Shown here in pieces: positions 17,337 through 26,376 of a stretch of 64,000 bases of DNA. Under the pieces are notes generated by a model that was not told the origin of the DNA, did no database searches, and saw nothing but the letters and a program-made list of their open reading frames with translations. The stretch is from an uncultured Alphaproteobacteria bacterium (GTDB lineage: Bacteria; Pseudomonadota; Alphaproteobacteria; HIMB59). Every line of letters begins with the position of its first letter. The first letter of the stretch is position 1. The position numbers and the translations under genes are program-made. The stretch spans positions 103,101 to 167,100 of the forward strand of contig CACNLH010000002.1 in NCBI GenBank assembly GCA_902621205.1. The letters are read 5' to 3'.

Positions 17337-18620
17337 CTATTTTTTTGTTACTAAGTCAGCAATGCCTCTGCATATACCAAGGTGATTGTCCTCAACTATA
17401 ACAGGATAATCCCATTTTTTTTCAATAGTACCTAAAAATGTTTTATTTTTCGCAAAAGGGCCTGAACAAATAATTGGTCCCTTTGAACCTATTGCTTGTA
17501 ATCCAATCAATGTTTGATTGGCAAGTAATTCGGAGATTATTGCCTCTGCTTTATTTGATTCAATGTCATGAAAATTTATTTCCTCATAAGATGCCTTATT
17601 TACAAACCTAGCCTTTTCTATATCTTCAAAATCAATGAGACTTATATCCGAGATATTGATATTTTCATGATTAAAAGAAGACTTATTCTTTTTAGAAATT
17701 TGTCTTTCATATATTTTTCCTCCAGGAAATCTGAAGTTGGGAACTAAGTTACCAAAACAATCGCAACTAAGCATTAAACCAGGTTTTTCCGAGATATCAA
17801 TGTAGTTTGAACCTAATGAAAAAAGAGTTACCCAAGTGCCTGTTGACAATATTGAACAAGGTAATTCTTGTTTTAAATATGCCGAAACTAAAGCTAAACT
17901 TGAGTCATGAGCCCCACAATAAACTGATGTATTCTCAGACAAGCCTGTTTTATTAGCCAACTCTTTTCTCAAATTTCCAAGTATATTTGATGCAGATTTT
18001 ATGGCCGGAAAACTAATCTCTGACTCAATGCCAAAAGTTTTAAGTTCAACAAATTTTTTCTCTCTAATATCCCATAAATCTGAATGACAGGTAGCATAAC
18101 TAATCTCACTTGCACAAATACCGGTTAACCAATAGGTCCAAAATTGTGGCCAAAACAAAATCTGATCAACTTTTGCAAACTCTTTTGGAAAATACTTATT
18201 TTGCCAGTATAATTGTGCTCCAAGATTTAATCCAGCACTCATTCGTGGACTGCCAGTTTGATTAAATGATGGGCGTATTCGGTCGTACTCTGATTTTAGA
18301 TTATCAGGGCCGTCAAATTCATAATCAATAACAGGAAGGGCCAGTTCTCCTTTAGACATCAAAGCTACACACGCGCCATGAGTTGATGTAAATATTGAGT
18401 CGACTAAGTATTTTTTTGCAATACTACTTAAAGAACTGATGATAAAGTTTTTTAGCGAGTCTATATCAAAGTGTGGATACAGCGAGTTAGTCAAAATAAA
18501 ATTTTCGGTTTGAAAAACCTCCAATTCTTCTAAATTATAAGCATCAAATAAGATTACCTTGGCATGTGTTTTACCAATATCCAATACAGCGATATTATTT
18601 CTGATATTAGGTTTTTTCAT
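17337..18620 (-). CDS. FGGY-family sugar kinase, rhamnulokinase/fuculokinase-like (module A)
   Basis: About 427 residues from ATG 18620, which overlaps the preceding aldolase stop as ATGA. The N-terminal phosphate loop is VLDIGKTHAK, followed by the active-site segments STHGACVALM, CHSDLWD, GAHDSSLAL and STGTWVTLF. The same blocks occur in the RhaK-like kinase at 44854-46224 (DIGKTNVK, TAHGTSIALI, CHTHLWD, GIHDSNA, STGTWYIIF), so the two are paralogues. It should phosphorylate a ketose, probably a deoxy-ketose, to feed the aldolase of the same pair. The precise sugar (L-fuculose, L-rhamnulose or another) is open, and no isomerase sits next to it. Confidence 0.78.
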   Translation of the reverse strand: MKKPNIRNNIAVLDIGKTHAKVILFDAYNLEELEVFQTENFILTNSLYPHFDIDSLKNFIISSLSSIAKKYLVDSIFTSTHGACVALMSKGELALPVIDYEFDGPDNLKSEYDRIRPSFNQTGSPRMSAGLNLGAQLYWQNKYFPKEFAKVDQILFWPQFWTYWLTGICASEISYATCHSDLWDIREKKFVELKTFGIESEISFPAIKSASNILGNLRKELANKTGLSENTSVYCGAHDSSLALVSAYLKQELPCSILSTGTWVTLFSLGSNYIDISEKPGLMLSCDCFGNLVPNFRFPGGKIYERQISKKNKSSFNHENINISDISLIDFEDIEKARFVNKASYEEINFHDIESNKAEAIISELLANQTLIGLQAIGSKGPIICSGPFAKNKTFLGTIEKKWDYPVIVEDNHLGICRGIADLVTKK

Positions 18621-19693
18621 AAGATTTTTTTGTTCTGACTCTGTCGATAATGTTCCGCTTCCCAATTTAAAAGAAAGCTCATTTCATTTTCACTTAAATA
18701 TTGAAGATCAACATTATCTGGTATTAGACATAGCAAATCATATATACACCGAATTATTTCAACTGTTCCTCTTAATGCATTATCACGAATTATAACGCCA
18801 TGCCCAATTAAAATTACACATGAGTTGAGGGGTAAAGGCTCTTTGGATATTTTATCTAGCTTCTCAACAAAACCATTAGCTTTTGGATCAAGAGCTAGAA
18901 GTTTTGGTCCAAGAAATACTAAAAAATCAGGTAGAAGCATTCCTTTAGTAAGTTTGTCAATCCAAGGTTGATGAAAGGCGAGATTATTGATTAGATTATC
19001 TTCACAAAATTTAAATCCAGTATTCTTTAGATTAACAATTTTAATTTTAGATTTATTTTTATCGACAATACTAGTTTTATCATTGAATTCTTCTAGGCGA
19101 TATCTTACAAGTTGATTTAGCTTTTTTATTTCCTCTAAATCCTCACCACAAATAATAAGACCATGGTTTTCTAATATAAAAATATTATCCTTCTCTGTCT
19201 TAACTTCCATTATTTTACGACAGAGTTCTATACCAGGTTTAACATATGGTATAAATTTCCAATTAAGATCTGAAAGTAGCTCTTTAAATTTTATGTGGGA
19301 ATTTTTCTGTACAGCTAATGCATTAATATAAATATCATGTGTATGAAAAATATATTTGAAATTAAGAATGGCATGCATTGGGGATTCAATTGATGGACGA
19401 AGCCTTTTTGGAGAATTTATTAAATCTACTGACTTTAGAATATCATCGTAAGAACAGTTATTATTTTTAAGAGCGTTTTTTATTTTAGAAATGCTTACTG
19501 CGACCATTGTTTCTGATGAACCTGTGTCGATAAGCCATTTACCAGATGCCTTAATCCACATTGTATCGCCGTCTTTGATCGAGGTATTTCCCCCAGCTGC
19601 CTGTACCATTGTTCGATCTAATCCTAATTCTTTAGAGTAATTGAGGAAAAGCTCATAATCTTTTGCTGAAATGTTACTACTTTTGCTTATCAT
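18617..19693 (-). CDS. Class II aldolase, RhaD-like without the SDR domain (module A)
   Basis: About 358 residues from ATG 19693; an upstream in-frame ATG at 19735 adds an unlikely hydrophobic tail. The N-terminal half is a class II (zinc) aldolase: AAGGNTSIKDG for phosphate and substrate binding, IFHTHD with the two zinc histidines and ENHGLIICG with the third. The C-terminal part (YLSENEMSFLLNWEAEHYR) resembles the corresponding part of the aldolase half of the RhaD-SDR fusion at 46224-48305 (GLTEKEAFRIEYWELEEAK). It is therefore a RhaD-type aldolase domain that lacks the dehydrogenase. It would split a ketose-1-phosphate made by the overlapping kinase into DHAP and an aldehyde. Confidence 0.75.
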   Translation of the reverse strand: MISKSSNISAKDYELFLNYSKELGLDRTMVQAAGGNTSIKDGDTMWIKASGKWLIDTGSSETMVAVSISKIKNALKNNNCSYDDILKSVDLINSPKRLRPSIESPMHAILNFKYIFHTHDIYINALAVQKNSHIKFKELLSDLNWKFIPYVKPGIELCRKIMEVKTEKDNIFILENHGLIICGEDLEEIKKLNQLVRYRLEEFNDKTSIVDKNKSKIKIVNLKNTGFKFCEDNLINNLAFHQPWIDKLTKGMLLPDFLVFLGPKLLALDPKANGFVEKLDKISKEPLPLNSCVILIGHGVIIRDNALRGTVEIIRCIYDLLCLIPDNVDLQYLSENEMSFLLNWEAEHYRQSQNKKIL

Positions 19694-19806
19694 AGAAATT
19701 AGTAAAATTATGGCATTTAAATGAATTTTGAACAATTTAATTTAGTTTCATTTGAAAATAGAATTATTCCTATGAAATTTTTAATGAGCCATTATAAGGT
19801 TAATTC

Positions 19807-20787
19807 ATGAAAATCTTAGTAGTTGGCGGGGCAGGGTATATAGGTTCTCATATGTTAAAACGCTTTCAAGATACTGATTACGAAATAGAAATACTTGATA
19901 ATTTATCAACCGGGTTTGAATTAAATTCTCAAAACTACAAATTACACAATTGTGATTTATCTAATAAAGACCACGTTTATAAAATTCTTAAAGAAAATAA
20001 GTATGAAGTGGTTATGCATTTTGCTTCATCTATAAATGTTGGAGAGTCCTATATTAATCCAAAGAAATATTATGAAAATAACGTTATTAATACACTTAAT
20101 CTTCTTGACTGTATGTTAGAACTAAAAATTCTTAACTTTATATTTTCTTCCACTGCTGCAGTATATGGAGAGCCACAAAACATTCCTATTACAGAGGATG
20201 AAGAGATATCTCCTGTAAACCCTTACGGAAATACAAAGGCCGTTATCGAAAAAGTTTTAAAAGACTATGACAAAGCTTACGGTTTTAGATACATCTCACT
20301 CAGATATTTTAATGCATGCGGAGCTCATATAGATGGCTCAATTGGTGAGAGACATAAACCTGAAACACATCTTATTCCTCTCATTTTACAAACTGCGTCT
20401 GGCAGAAGAGAAAACTTTACTATTTATGGTGACGACTATGATACAAAGGATGGAACTTGCATACGTGACTATATACACGTTATGGACATTGCTGAAGCCC
20501 ACCTTCTATCTTTGGAAAATTTAATGCAAACAAAAAAATCTGATATTTACAACATTGGCAATAGCCAAGGTTTCAGTGTCATGGAAATATTCAATTTAGC
20601 TGAAAAAATCACAAATACTAAAATATCTTTTGAAATATCAGCTAGAAGAAAAGGAGATCCAACGCAATTAATTGCTGATAATAAAAAAATTAAAGATGAA
20701 TTAAATTGGTCTCCTAAATACTCAGATTTGCAAACCATATTAATGACTGCTTGGAAGTGGGAAAAGTATCTGTCAAAGTCCAACTAA
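19807..20787 (+). CDS. galE: UDP-glucose 4-epimerase
   Basis: A 326-residue short-chain-type epimerase with the NAD site VVGGAGYIGSH, the S-x-x-A-V-Y-G segment (SSTAAVYG) and the catalytic tyrosine-lysine pair in YGNTK. Downstream NACGA and GTCIRDYIHV are GalE hallmarks, and the length is normal. It interconverts UDP-galactose and UDP-glucose, closing the Leloir pathway with galT and galK about 5.5 kb downstream in the same direction. A 149-base gap to the importer gene contains that operon's own promoter. Confidence 0.93.
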   Translation: MKILVVGGAGYIGSHMLKRFQDTDYEIEILDNLSTGFELNSQNYKLHNCDLSNKDHVYKILKENKYEVVMHFASSINVGESYINPKKYYENNVINTLNLLDCMLELKILNFIFSSTAAVYGEPQNIPITEDEEISPVNPYGNTKAVIEKVLKDYDKAYGFRYISLRYFNACGAHIDGSIGERHKPETHLIPLILQTASGRRENFTIYGDDYDTKDGTCIRDYIHVMDIAEAHLLSLENLMQTKKSDIYNIGNSQGFSVMEIFNLAEKITNTKISFEISARRKGDPTQLIADNKKIKDELNWSPKYSDLQTILMTAWKWEKYLSKSN

Positions 20788-20869
20788 AACCTTTATTTTT
20801 AAGCTTTAATAAATTTTTCGAAATTAAATACTTATATTTTTGATTTCTAATAGTAGATAATTACTTGTA

Positions 20870-20893
20870 TATTGTCATCGTTATATAACAATA
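20870..20893 (+). promoter_or_regulatory. Dyad in the promoter of the galactoside importer
   Basis: TATTGT (20870-20875) and ACAATA (20888-20893) form an inverted repeat 44 bases before the solute-binding-protein start, with a perfect 10-base palindrome GTTATATAAC (20880-20889) inside but off-centre. It could be an operator for an absent regulator. The region is AT-rich and chance dyads are common, so support is weak. The gene's ribosome site AGGAGGA follows. Confidence 0.25.
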
Positions 20894-20936
20894 TTACCTT
20901 TATTATCTCAAATTGGTAATTGTAGGAGGAATAAAT

Positions 20937-22178
20937 ATGAGAAAAATCTTAGCTACAATAATTGCTGTAACTAGCTTAGGTTATTCTTCTGCTTTTGCAG
21001 GTACGCTGGTTATCAATACTGACTTAACTGATCCAGCTCCAAAGGCTGCATTTGAATGGGCTTTTAATAAGTTCCAAGAAGAAAATCCTGATGTGACTAT
21101 CGAGGTGAATAACTTTGATCATGAGGGTTACAAACAAGCAATTAGAAATTTTTTAACCACAAATCCACCAGATGTTTTTAACTGGTACGCAGGAAACAGA
21201 ATGTTACCTTTTGTAAGAGCAGGTCTTGTAGAAGACGTATCTGATATTTGGTCTGATACTGGTTGGGTTGATGGAAATTTGACAGAAGGAATGTCCCACG
21301 CAAAAAAACCAATGACAATTGGTGGAAAACAATGGGGTATCCCTTACACTTATTATCAATGGGGTGTATATTACAGAAAAGATCTTTTTGAAGCGAATGG
21401 CATATCAGTACCAACAACTTGGGATGAATTTGTAGCTGCTTGTGCAACACTCAAAGCTGCAGGCATCACTCCAATTACAATTGGATCAAAGTATCTTTGG
21501 ACAACAGCTGGTGTTTTTGACTATTTAAATTTAAGAACAAATGGTTATGAATTTCACATGGCTTTGACAAAAGGAGAGGTTCCATATACAGATCCTAAAG
21601 TTCATGCTGTATTTGATAAATGGGATGAATTAGTCAAACCAGGTTATTTTTTAGAAAATCATGCATCACTAGCTTGGCAGGAAGCAATTCCTCCAATGGT
21701 AAACGGAGAAGCTGCTATGTATGTCATGGGAAATTTCTCAGTAGCGTTATTTAAAGAGGGTGGACTAACTAATGATAATCTTGGTTTTTTCCAATTCCCT
21801 GAGATAACCCCAGGTATTCCAATGGCTGAAGAGGCTCCAACTGATACAATGCATATTGCATCAGGTGCAAAAAACAAGACAGACGCAAAAAGATTCCTAA
21901 TCTTTTTAAGTAGAGCTGATGTTCAAGAAGAGATGAATAAAACTCTTGGACAGTTGCCCGTCAATAGTGGCTCTAAAGTCGATCCAGATCCATTCTTAGA
22001 AGCAGGTTTAAATATGTTAAATAATGCCTACGCTATGGCACAATTTTACGATAGAGATGCTCCTGCAGAAATGGCTTCTGAAGGAATGAAGGGTTTTCAA
22101 GAGTATATGGTGAACCCAGATAGAAGAGACAAAATTCTTGAGCGTTTAGAAAAAGTACGTCAAAGAGTATATAAATAA
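20937..22178 (+). CDS. Sugar ABC importer, periplasmic binding protein (CUT1 family 1)
   Basis: About 413 residues from ATG 20937, preceded by AGGAGGA; a GTG/ATG further up was rejected. A signal peptide (MRKILATIIAVTSLG, cleavage near AFAG) sends it to the periplasm. The body is a type 1 extracellular sugar-binding protein: NNFDHEGYKQAI, DVFNWYAG, GIPYTYYQWGVYYRKD, GEAAMYVMG. It delivers sugar to the two permeases downstream. The operon continues into alpha-galactosidase, galT and galK, so the likely ligands are alpha-galactosides such as melibiose, raffinose or galactosyl-glycerol. The last is attractive for a marine bacterium but unproven. A stem-loop follows its stop. Confidence 0.87.
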   Translation: MRKILATIIAVTSLGYSSAFAGTLVINTDLTDPAPKAAFEWAFNKFQEENPDVTIEVNNFDHEGYKQAIRNFLTTNPPDVFNWYAGNRMLPFVRAGLVEDVSDIWSDTGWVDGNLTEGMSHAKKPMTIGGKQWGIPYTYYQWGVYYRKDLFEANGISVPTTWDEFVAACATLKAAGITPITIGSKYLWTTAGVFDYLNLRTNGYEFHMALTKGEVPYTDPKVHAVFDKWDELVKPGYFLENHASLAWQEAIPPMVNGEAAMYVMGNFSVALFKEGGLTNDNLGFFQFPEITPGIPMAEEAPTDTMHIASGAKNKTDAKRFLIFLSRADVQEEMNKTLGQLPVNSGSKVDPDPFLEAGLNMLNNAYAMAQFYDRDAPAEMASEGMKGFQEYMVNPDRRDKILERLEKVRQRVYK

Positions 22179-22189
22179 TTATTGAAATA

Positions 22190-22211
22190 GGGGTGGCCTT
22201 TGTGCCACCCC
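22190..22211 (+). promoter_or_regulatory. Stem-loop after the galactoside binding-protein gene
   Basis: GGGGTGGC (22190-22197) pairs perfectly with GCCACCCC (22204-22211) around a 6-base loop, strikingly GC-rich for this genome. It starts 12 bases after the stop codon and ends 11 bases before the permease start. No T-run follows, so it is more likely an mRNA-protecting or partial-termination element that leaves excess binding-protein message than a full terminator. Similar elements follow the other three binding-protein genes. Confidence 0.7.
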
Positions 22212-22221
22212 CTAAACAAAG

Positions 22222-23139
22222 GTGCCAAGCTCTACTCAAATATCTTATAGAAAATCATCATGGTGGAAGCTTAATCAACAAAGATTAACCCCTTGGATTT
22301 TTTTATTTCCAGGCCTAGTTTTATTTCTCGTTTACGTCATTTGGCCAATATTTAACTCTTTATATATATCTTTGTTACAGTGGGATGGTTTATCACCAGC
22401 AATTTACGTAGGATTTTCAAATTACATTGAATTACTAGATGATGAGTATTTTTATATATCTTTAATAAATAATATTAAGTGGTTAATATTTTTTATGTTG
22501 GCCGTTCCTATCGGACTAGGCTTGGCAATTTTTTTAAACCAAACAATTTTTGGAATTAGGCTAATTAAATCTCTTTTTTTCTTCCCTTTTGTAATCTCTC
22601 AAGTTGTAATTGGAATTATTTTTGCTTGGTTTTATAATCCACGCGGTGTGATTGGACCATTCCTTGAGACAATTGGTCTTGGCAATTACGCAATTTTAGC
22701 AGATGAAGATTTTGCAACTTATGGAATAATTTTTGCAGGCATATATCCACAAATTGCCTACTGTATGATTTTGTATCTTACTGGCTTAAACAATCTTAAT
22801 ACCGATCAAATTGAGGCTGGTAGAATGGATGGTGCTAAAGGTTTCTCTTTATTTAAAAATATTATTTTACCACAACTGAGACCCGCAACATTCTTAGCTA
22901 TCGTTGTAACAGTTATTGGATCATTAAGAAGTTTTGACATGGTAGCAATTATGACCCAAGGTGGCCCTTGGGGCTCCACAAATGTCTTAGCATATTATAT
23001 GTTTGAAACAGCCCTTAGTGAGTATGGCTATAGAATGGGATATGGATCTGCAATTGCAGCAGTATTATTTACAATCATGATGTTTTATATTCTGTTCTTT
23101 ATCTACCGTATGTATCAAAGTGAGAAAAAAGGTCTTTAA
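22222..23139 (+). CDS. Sugar ABC importer permease (MalF-like)
   Basis: A 305-residue inner-membrane protein with about six hydrophobic segments, the first at WIFLFPGLVLFLVYVIWPIF. The cytoplasmic coupling loop typical of CUT1 permeases is present (EAGRMDGAKGFSLF...LPQLRP), which docks on the ATPase. Start GTG 22222 follows a GG-rich stretch but no textbook ribosome site. Its stop and the next start share bases (TAATG). It forms the channel with the second permease; no ATPase gene lies in this operon. Confidence 0.87.
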   Translation: MPSSTQISYRKSSWWKLNQQRLTPWIFLFPGLVLFLVYVIWPIFNSLYISLLQWDGLSPAIYVGFSNYIELLDDEYFYISLINNIKWLIFFMLAVPIGLGLAIFLNQTIFGIRLIKSLFFFPFVISQVVIGIIFAWFYNPRGVIGPFLETIGLGNYAILADEDFATYGIIFAGIYPQIAYCMILYLTGLNNLNTDQIEAGRMDGAKGFSLFKNIILPQLRPATFLAIVVTVIGSLRSFDMVAIMTQGGPWGSTNVLAYYMFETALSEYGYRMGYGSAIAAVLFTIMMFYILFFIYRMYQSEKKGL

Positions 23140-23990
23140 TGTTTCCAATTCCTATTCAAAAAAGACCATTAATTAATCAAATTTCTTACAGAGTTTTAAT
23201 ACCTATTTCACTATTAATATGGTTGATACCACTAATTGGAATAATGCTCACATCCATTAGAGGCCTCGGAGATATTGCTCAAGGAAATTTATGGGGAGTG
23301 CCAAGTGAGTTTTTATTATTTAGCAATCTAAAAGATGTTTTTCAAAATACACCAATGCTTTCTTATATAATGAATAGTTTTAAAATAACTATACCAACAA
23401 TGATAGGAGCTGTTGCATTAAGTTGTATGACAGGATTTGCACTTGCATCATACAGATTTAAGGCAAACTTGTTTATATTTTTTACATTTATAGCTGGAAA
23501 TTTTGTTCCATTTCAAATTTTAATGATACCCGTAAGAGACCTAACTTACCAAATGGGCTTGTATGATACAGTAACAGGATTGGTTTTATTTCATGTTGCC
23601 TTTCAAACAGGTTTTTGCACTTTGTTTATGAGAAACTTTATAAAAGCTTTACCAAATGAGTTATTTGAAGCCGCAAGGATAGATGGTACCTCGGAATTTA
23701 ATATATTTTTAAAAATTGTTCTTCCATTGACGAGACCTGCTATCGCGGCACTATCAGTATTAATTTTTACTTTTATTTGGAATGATTTTTTTTGGGCAAC
23801 TGTTTTGATACAAGGCCACCATGCGATGCCTATCACAGCAGGTTTGAAATCTTTAAATGGTCAATGGATATCCGCGTATCATCTTTTATCTGCAGGTTCT
23901 ATCATGGCAGCCATACCACCTGTCATAATGTTTTTTTTAATGCAAAAACATTTCATAGCTGGTTTAACCTTGGGCGCTAGTAAGGGATAG
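23139..23990 (+). CDS. Sugar ABC importer permease (MalG-like)
   Basis: A 283-residue second permease with six predicted membrane spans and the coupling loop EAARIDGTSEFNIF...LPLTRP. The C terminus HFIAGLTLGASKG is typical of MalG-type subunits. It overlaps the first permease by one base and is followed two bases later by melA. With no ATPase in the operon, it presumably uses the shared UgpC/MsmX-like ATPase encoded at 33941-34972 or another elsewhere in the genome. Confidence 0.87.
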   Translation: MFPIPIQKRPLINQISYRVLIPISLLIWLIPLIGIMLTSIRGLGDIAQGNLWGVPSEFLLFSNLKDVFQNTPMLSYIMNSFKITIPTMIGAVALSCMTGFALASYRFKANLFIFFTFIAGNFVPFQILMIPVRDLTYQMGLYDTVTGLVLFHVAFQTGFCTLFMRNFIKALPNELFEAARIDGTSEFNIFLKIVLPLTRPAIAALSVLIFTFIWNDFFWATVLIQGHHAMPITAGLKSLNGQWISAYHLLSAGSIMAAIPPVIMFFLMQKHFIAGLTLGASKG

Positions 23991-23992
23991 AT

Positions 23993-25321
23993 TTGACTAA
24001 AATTTCTTTTGTTGGCGCGGGAAGCACTGTTTTTATGAAAAATATTTTGACAGATATTTTACTTGAGTCAGAATTAAATTCTTCTGAAATTACTTTATAT
24101 GATATTGACTCATCAAGGCTAAAAACTTCTCAAATAGTTGCAGATAAGATTGCGTCCTCTCTTAAAGTTTCAGCATCAATCAAATCAACAAATGATAGAA
24201 AAAAAGCCTTAAAAGACGCCGATTTTGTTATAGTAATGATACAAGTAGGTGGCTACAAGCCATCAACTTTGATTGATTTTGAAATACCTGCCAAATATGG
24301 GCTCCAACAAACTATCGCAGATACCGTAGGCATTGGAGGAATTATGCGCGGGTTAAGAACAGTTCCTGTTTTAGTTGAAATTGCTGAAGAAATGTTAGAG
24401 CTATGCCCAAGGGCAATGATGCTTCAATATGTAAATCCAATGGCCATTAATTGTCTTGGCCTTTCTCACTTCGTACCAGAACTTCGATATGTAGGACTTT
24501 GCCATTCAGTTCAAGGTACTGTTGCTGATTTAGCTAGAGACATAGGTGAGGATTTTAACAAAATTGAGTTTGAGTGTTCTGGTATCAACCACATGTCCTT
24601 TTTTACTAAGTTTACAAAAAAATTGAATAATGGTTCAACAGAGGACCTATATCCTAAAATCTTTCAAAAAGGTGAGACAGGAGATTTTGGTACTAATTGG
24701 GATGGCTGTTCAAACAAAGTGAGATATGAAGTATTAAAAAAACTTGGTTATTTTGTTACTGAATCATCTGAGCATTTTGCTGAGTATACTCCTTGGTTTA
24801 TAAAAAGTCACCAAAAAGACTTAATCAGAAAATTTGATATTCCAATTAATGAATATATTCGTCGATGTGAAAAACAAATTCTAGAATGGGATAAACAAGA
24901 AAAAGATATGCTCAGTAATCCAAAAATAGATAATAATAAATCTGTGGAGTATGCATCAAGAGTAATTTTATCTATGATTACAGGAAAAAAAGATATTATT
25001 TACGGTAATGTTTTAAACACATATCTGATACCCAATTTACCTAATAATAGTTGTGTTGAGGTTCCGTGTGTTATTCAAAAAGATGATTTGGTTCCGCAAG
25101 TTGTACCGCCATTGCCAATTCATTTGGCAAATTTGATTCAAACAAATATTAGTGTTCAACAATTAACCGTCGAAGCGCTTAAGACCCGAAAAAAAGATTC
25201 AATTTATTATGCTGCAATGCTCGATCCTCACACTGCGGGAGAGCTCAATTTAGATCAAATATGGAAAATGGTTGATGAGCTAATAGATGCTCATGGCTCA
25301 ATGCTACCAGCCTTTAAATGA
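23993..25321 (+). CDS. melA: GH4 alpha-galactosidase, MelA type
   Basis: A 442-residue NAD- and Mn-dependent glycosidase of family GH4. The NAD loop is FVGAGSTVF, the specificity segment CHSVQGT carries the metal cysteine, and GINHMSFF the metal histidine. KLGYFVTESSEHFAEYTPWF is near-identical to E. coli MelA, and DPHTA lies near the end. GH4 enzymes use an unusual oxidation-elimination mechanism at C3. It removes unphosphorylated alpha-galactose in the cytoplasm after ABC import. Start TTG 23993, two bases after the permease; the end overlaps galT (ATGA). The released galactose goes to galK and galT directly downstream. Confidence 0.92.
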   Translation: MTKISFVGAGSTVFMKNILTDILLESELNSSEITLYDIDSSRLKTSQIVADKIASSLKVSASIKSTNDRKKALKDADFVIVMIQVGGYKPSTLIDFEIPAKYGLQQTIADTVGIGGIMRGLRTVPVLVEIAEEMLELCPRAMMLQYVNPMAINCLGLSHFVPELRYVGLCHSVQGTVADLARDIGEDFNKIEFECSGINHMSFFTKFTKKLNNGSTEDLYPKIFQKGETGDFGTNWDGCSNKVRYEVLKKLGYFVTESSEHFAEYTPWFIKSHQKDLIRKFDIPINEYIRRCEKQILEWDKQEKDMLSNPKIDNNKSVEYASRVILSMITGKKDIIYGNVLNTYLIPNLPNNSCVEVPCVIQKDDLVPQVVPPLPIHLANLIQTNISVQQLTVEALKTRKKDSIYYAAMLDPHTAGELNLDQIWKMVDELIDAHGSMLPAFK

Positions 25322-26376
25322 TTAAAGACCCATTTATAAAAAAAATTGATAGAGGTGAGGGTAAAGAGCTAATTTTATTTAGTAAAAATGAGTTAAATTA
25401 TAAGTTTTTTAAGGGTTTACCCCCTATTTTAGATAATCAAACCCATCTTCGGTTTCACCCAACTCGATCTGAGTGGGTAGGTTATTCATCAACTAGACAA
25501 AATAGAACTTTTCTTCCTAACTCACTTGATTGTCCTCTATGTCCTATGACAAATAATAAAAATCCCACAGATATTCCAGTTGATCAATATGAAGTTGCTA
25601 TTTTTACTAATAGATTCAGCTCTCTTCATTTAGAAAGATCTGAATTTCCATCCTTAGAAATAAACACAGATAGAGCAACTGGAAATTGTGATGTAATCTC
25701 TTATAGTTCAAATCACAATGATGAATTTTCCAAATTGCCTTTGGAGAGAATTGAATTAATCATCAAAGCATTATCTTTTCGTACTAAAGAATTAATTAAT
25801 AACTCTAAAATTAAATATATTTTACCATTTGAAAATAAAGGAAAAGAAATTGGTGTAACATTAGAACATCCACATGGACAAATTTACAGTTTTGGACATA
25901 TTCCAGAAATAATAATAAAACAATCTATTGCTCAAAAAATTAATCCACTAAATAAATATTTATTTGAAATACCCGAAGAATTAATTTTAAAAAAAAATAA
26001 TACTGCAATATCTTTTGTTCCAAGATGGGCAAGATACCCTTTTGAGATCTGGGTTGTTCCATATCGAAAAATATCTCATTTATTTGAACTTTCAGATGAG
26101 GAGCAACAGGACCTTGCAGAGCTAATTTTTGAAGCCTCTAAGAAATTAGATGCAATATTTAATTCTCCTATGCCCTATACACTTGCATGGCAGCTATCAC
26201 CAAAAGGTTATGAGAAATTCCATCATCTTCACATTTGTTTTCAACCAATTCGCAGGTCAAAAACAAAACTAAAATATTTAGCAGGTGTTGAACAGATTGC
26301 CGGATTTTTTCTTGTAGATCTTCCTCCAGAGCGCTCAGCTCGTATTTTGCGGGGTGATGAAAAGCCAGATGAATAG
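25318..26376 (+). CDS. galT: Galactose-1-phosphate uridylyltransferase
   Basis: A 352-residue histidine-triad-superfamily transferase. It has the active-site EHPHGQIYSF (H-P-H, with the uridylylated histidine), the metal-type CPLCPM start and VPRWARYPFEIW before it. The end holds the second half-site (KFHHLHICFQP). It swaps UMP between UDP-glucose and galactose-1-phosphate. Its ATG overlaps the melA stop and its own end overlaps galK by 8 bases, so melA-galT-galK is one translationally coupled unit. Length matches bacterial GalT. Confidence 0.95.
   Translation: MIKDPFIKKIDRGEGKELILFSKNELNYKFFKGLPPILDNQTHLRFHPTRSEWVGYSSTRQNRTFLPNSLDCPLCPMTNNKNPTDIPVDQYEVAIFTNRFSSLHLERSEFPSLEINTDRATGNCDVISYSSNHNDEFSKLPLERIELIIKALSFRTKELINNSKIKYILPFENKGKEIGVTLEHPHGQIYSFGHIPEIIIKQSIAQKINPLNKYLFEIPEELILKKNNTAISFVPRWARYPFEIWVVPYRKISHLFELSDEEQQDLAELIFEASKKLDAIFNSPMPYTLAWQLSPKGYEKFHHLHICFQPIRRSKTKLKYLAGVEQIAGFFLVDLPPERSARILRGDEKPDE

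Noticed and set aside
20788..20860. Terminator after galE (TTTATT ... AATAAA followed by T's)
   Set aside because: Only six A-T pairs with a long loop; not distinguishable from background in this base composition.
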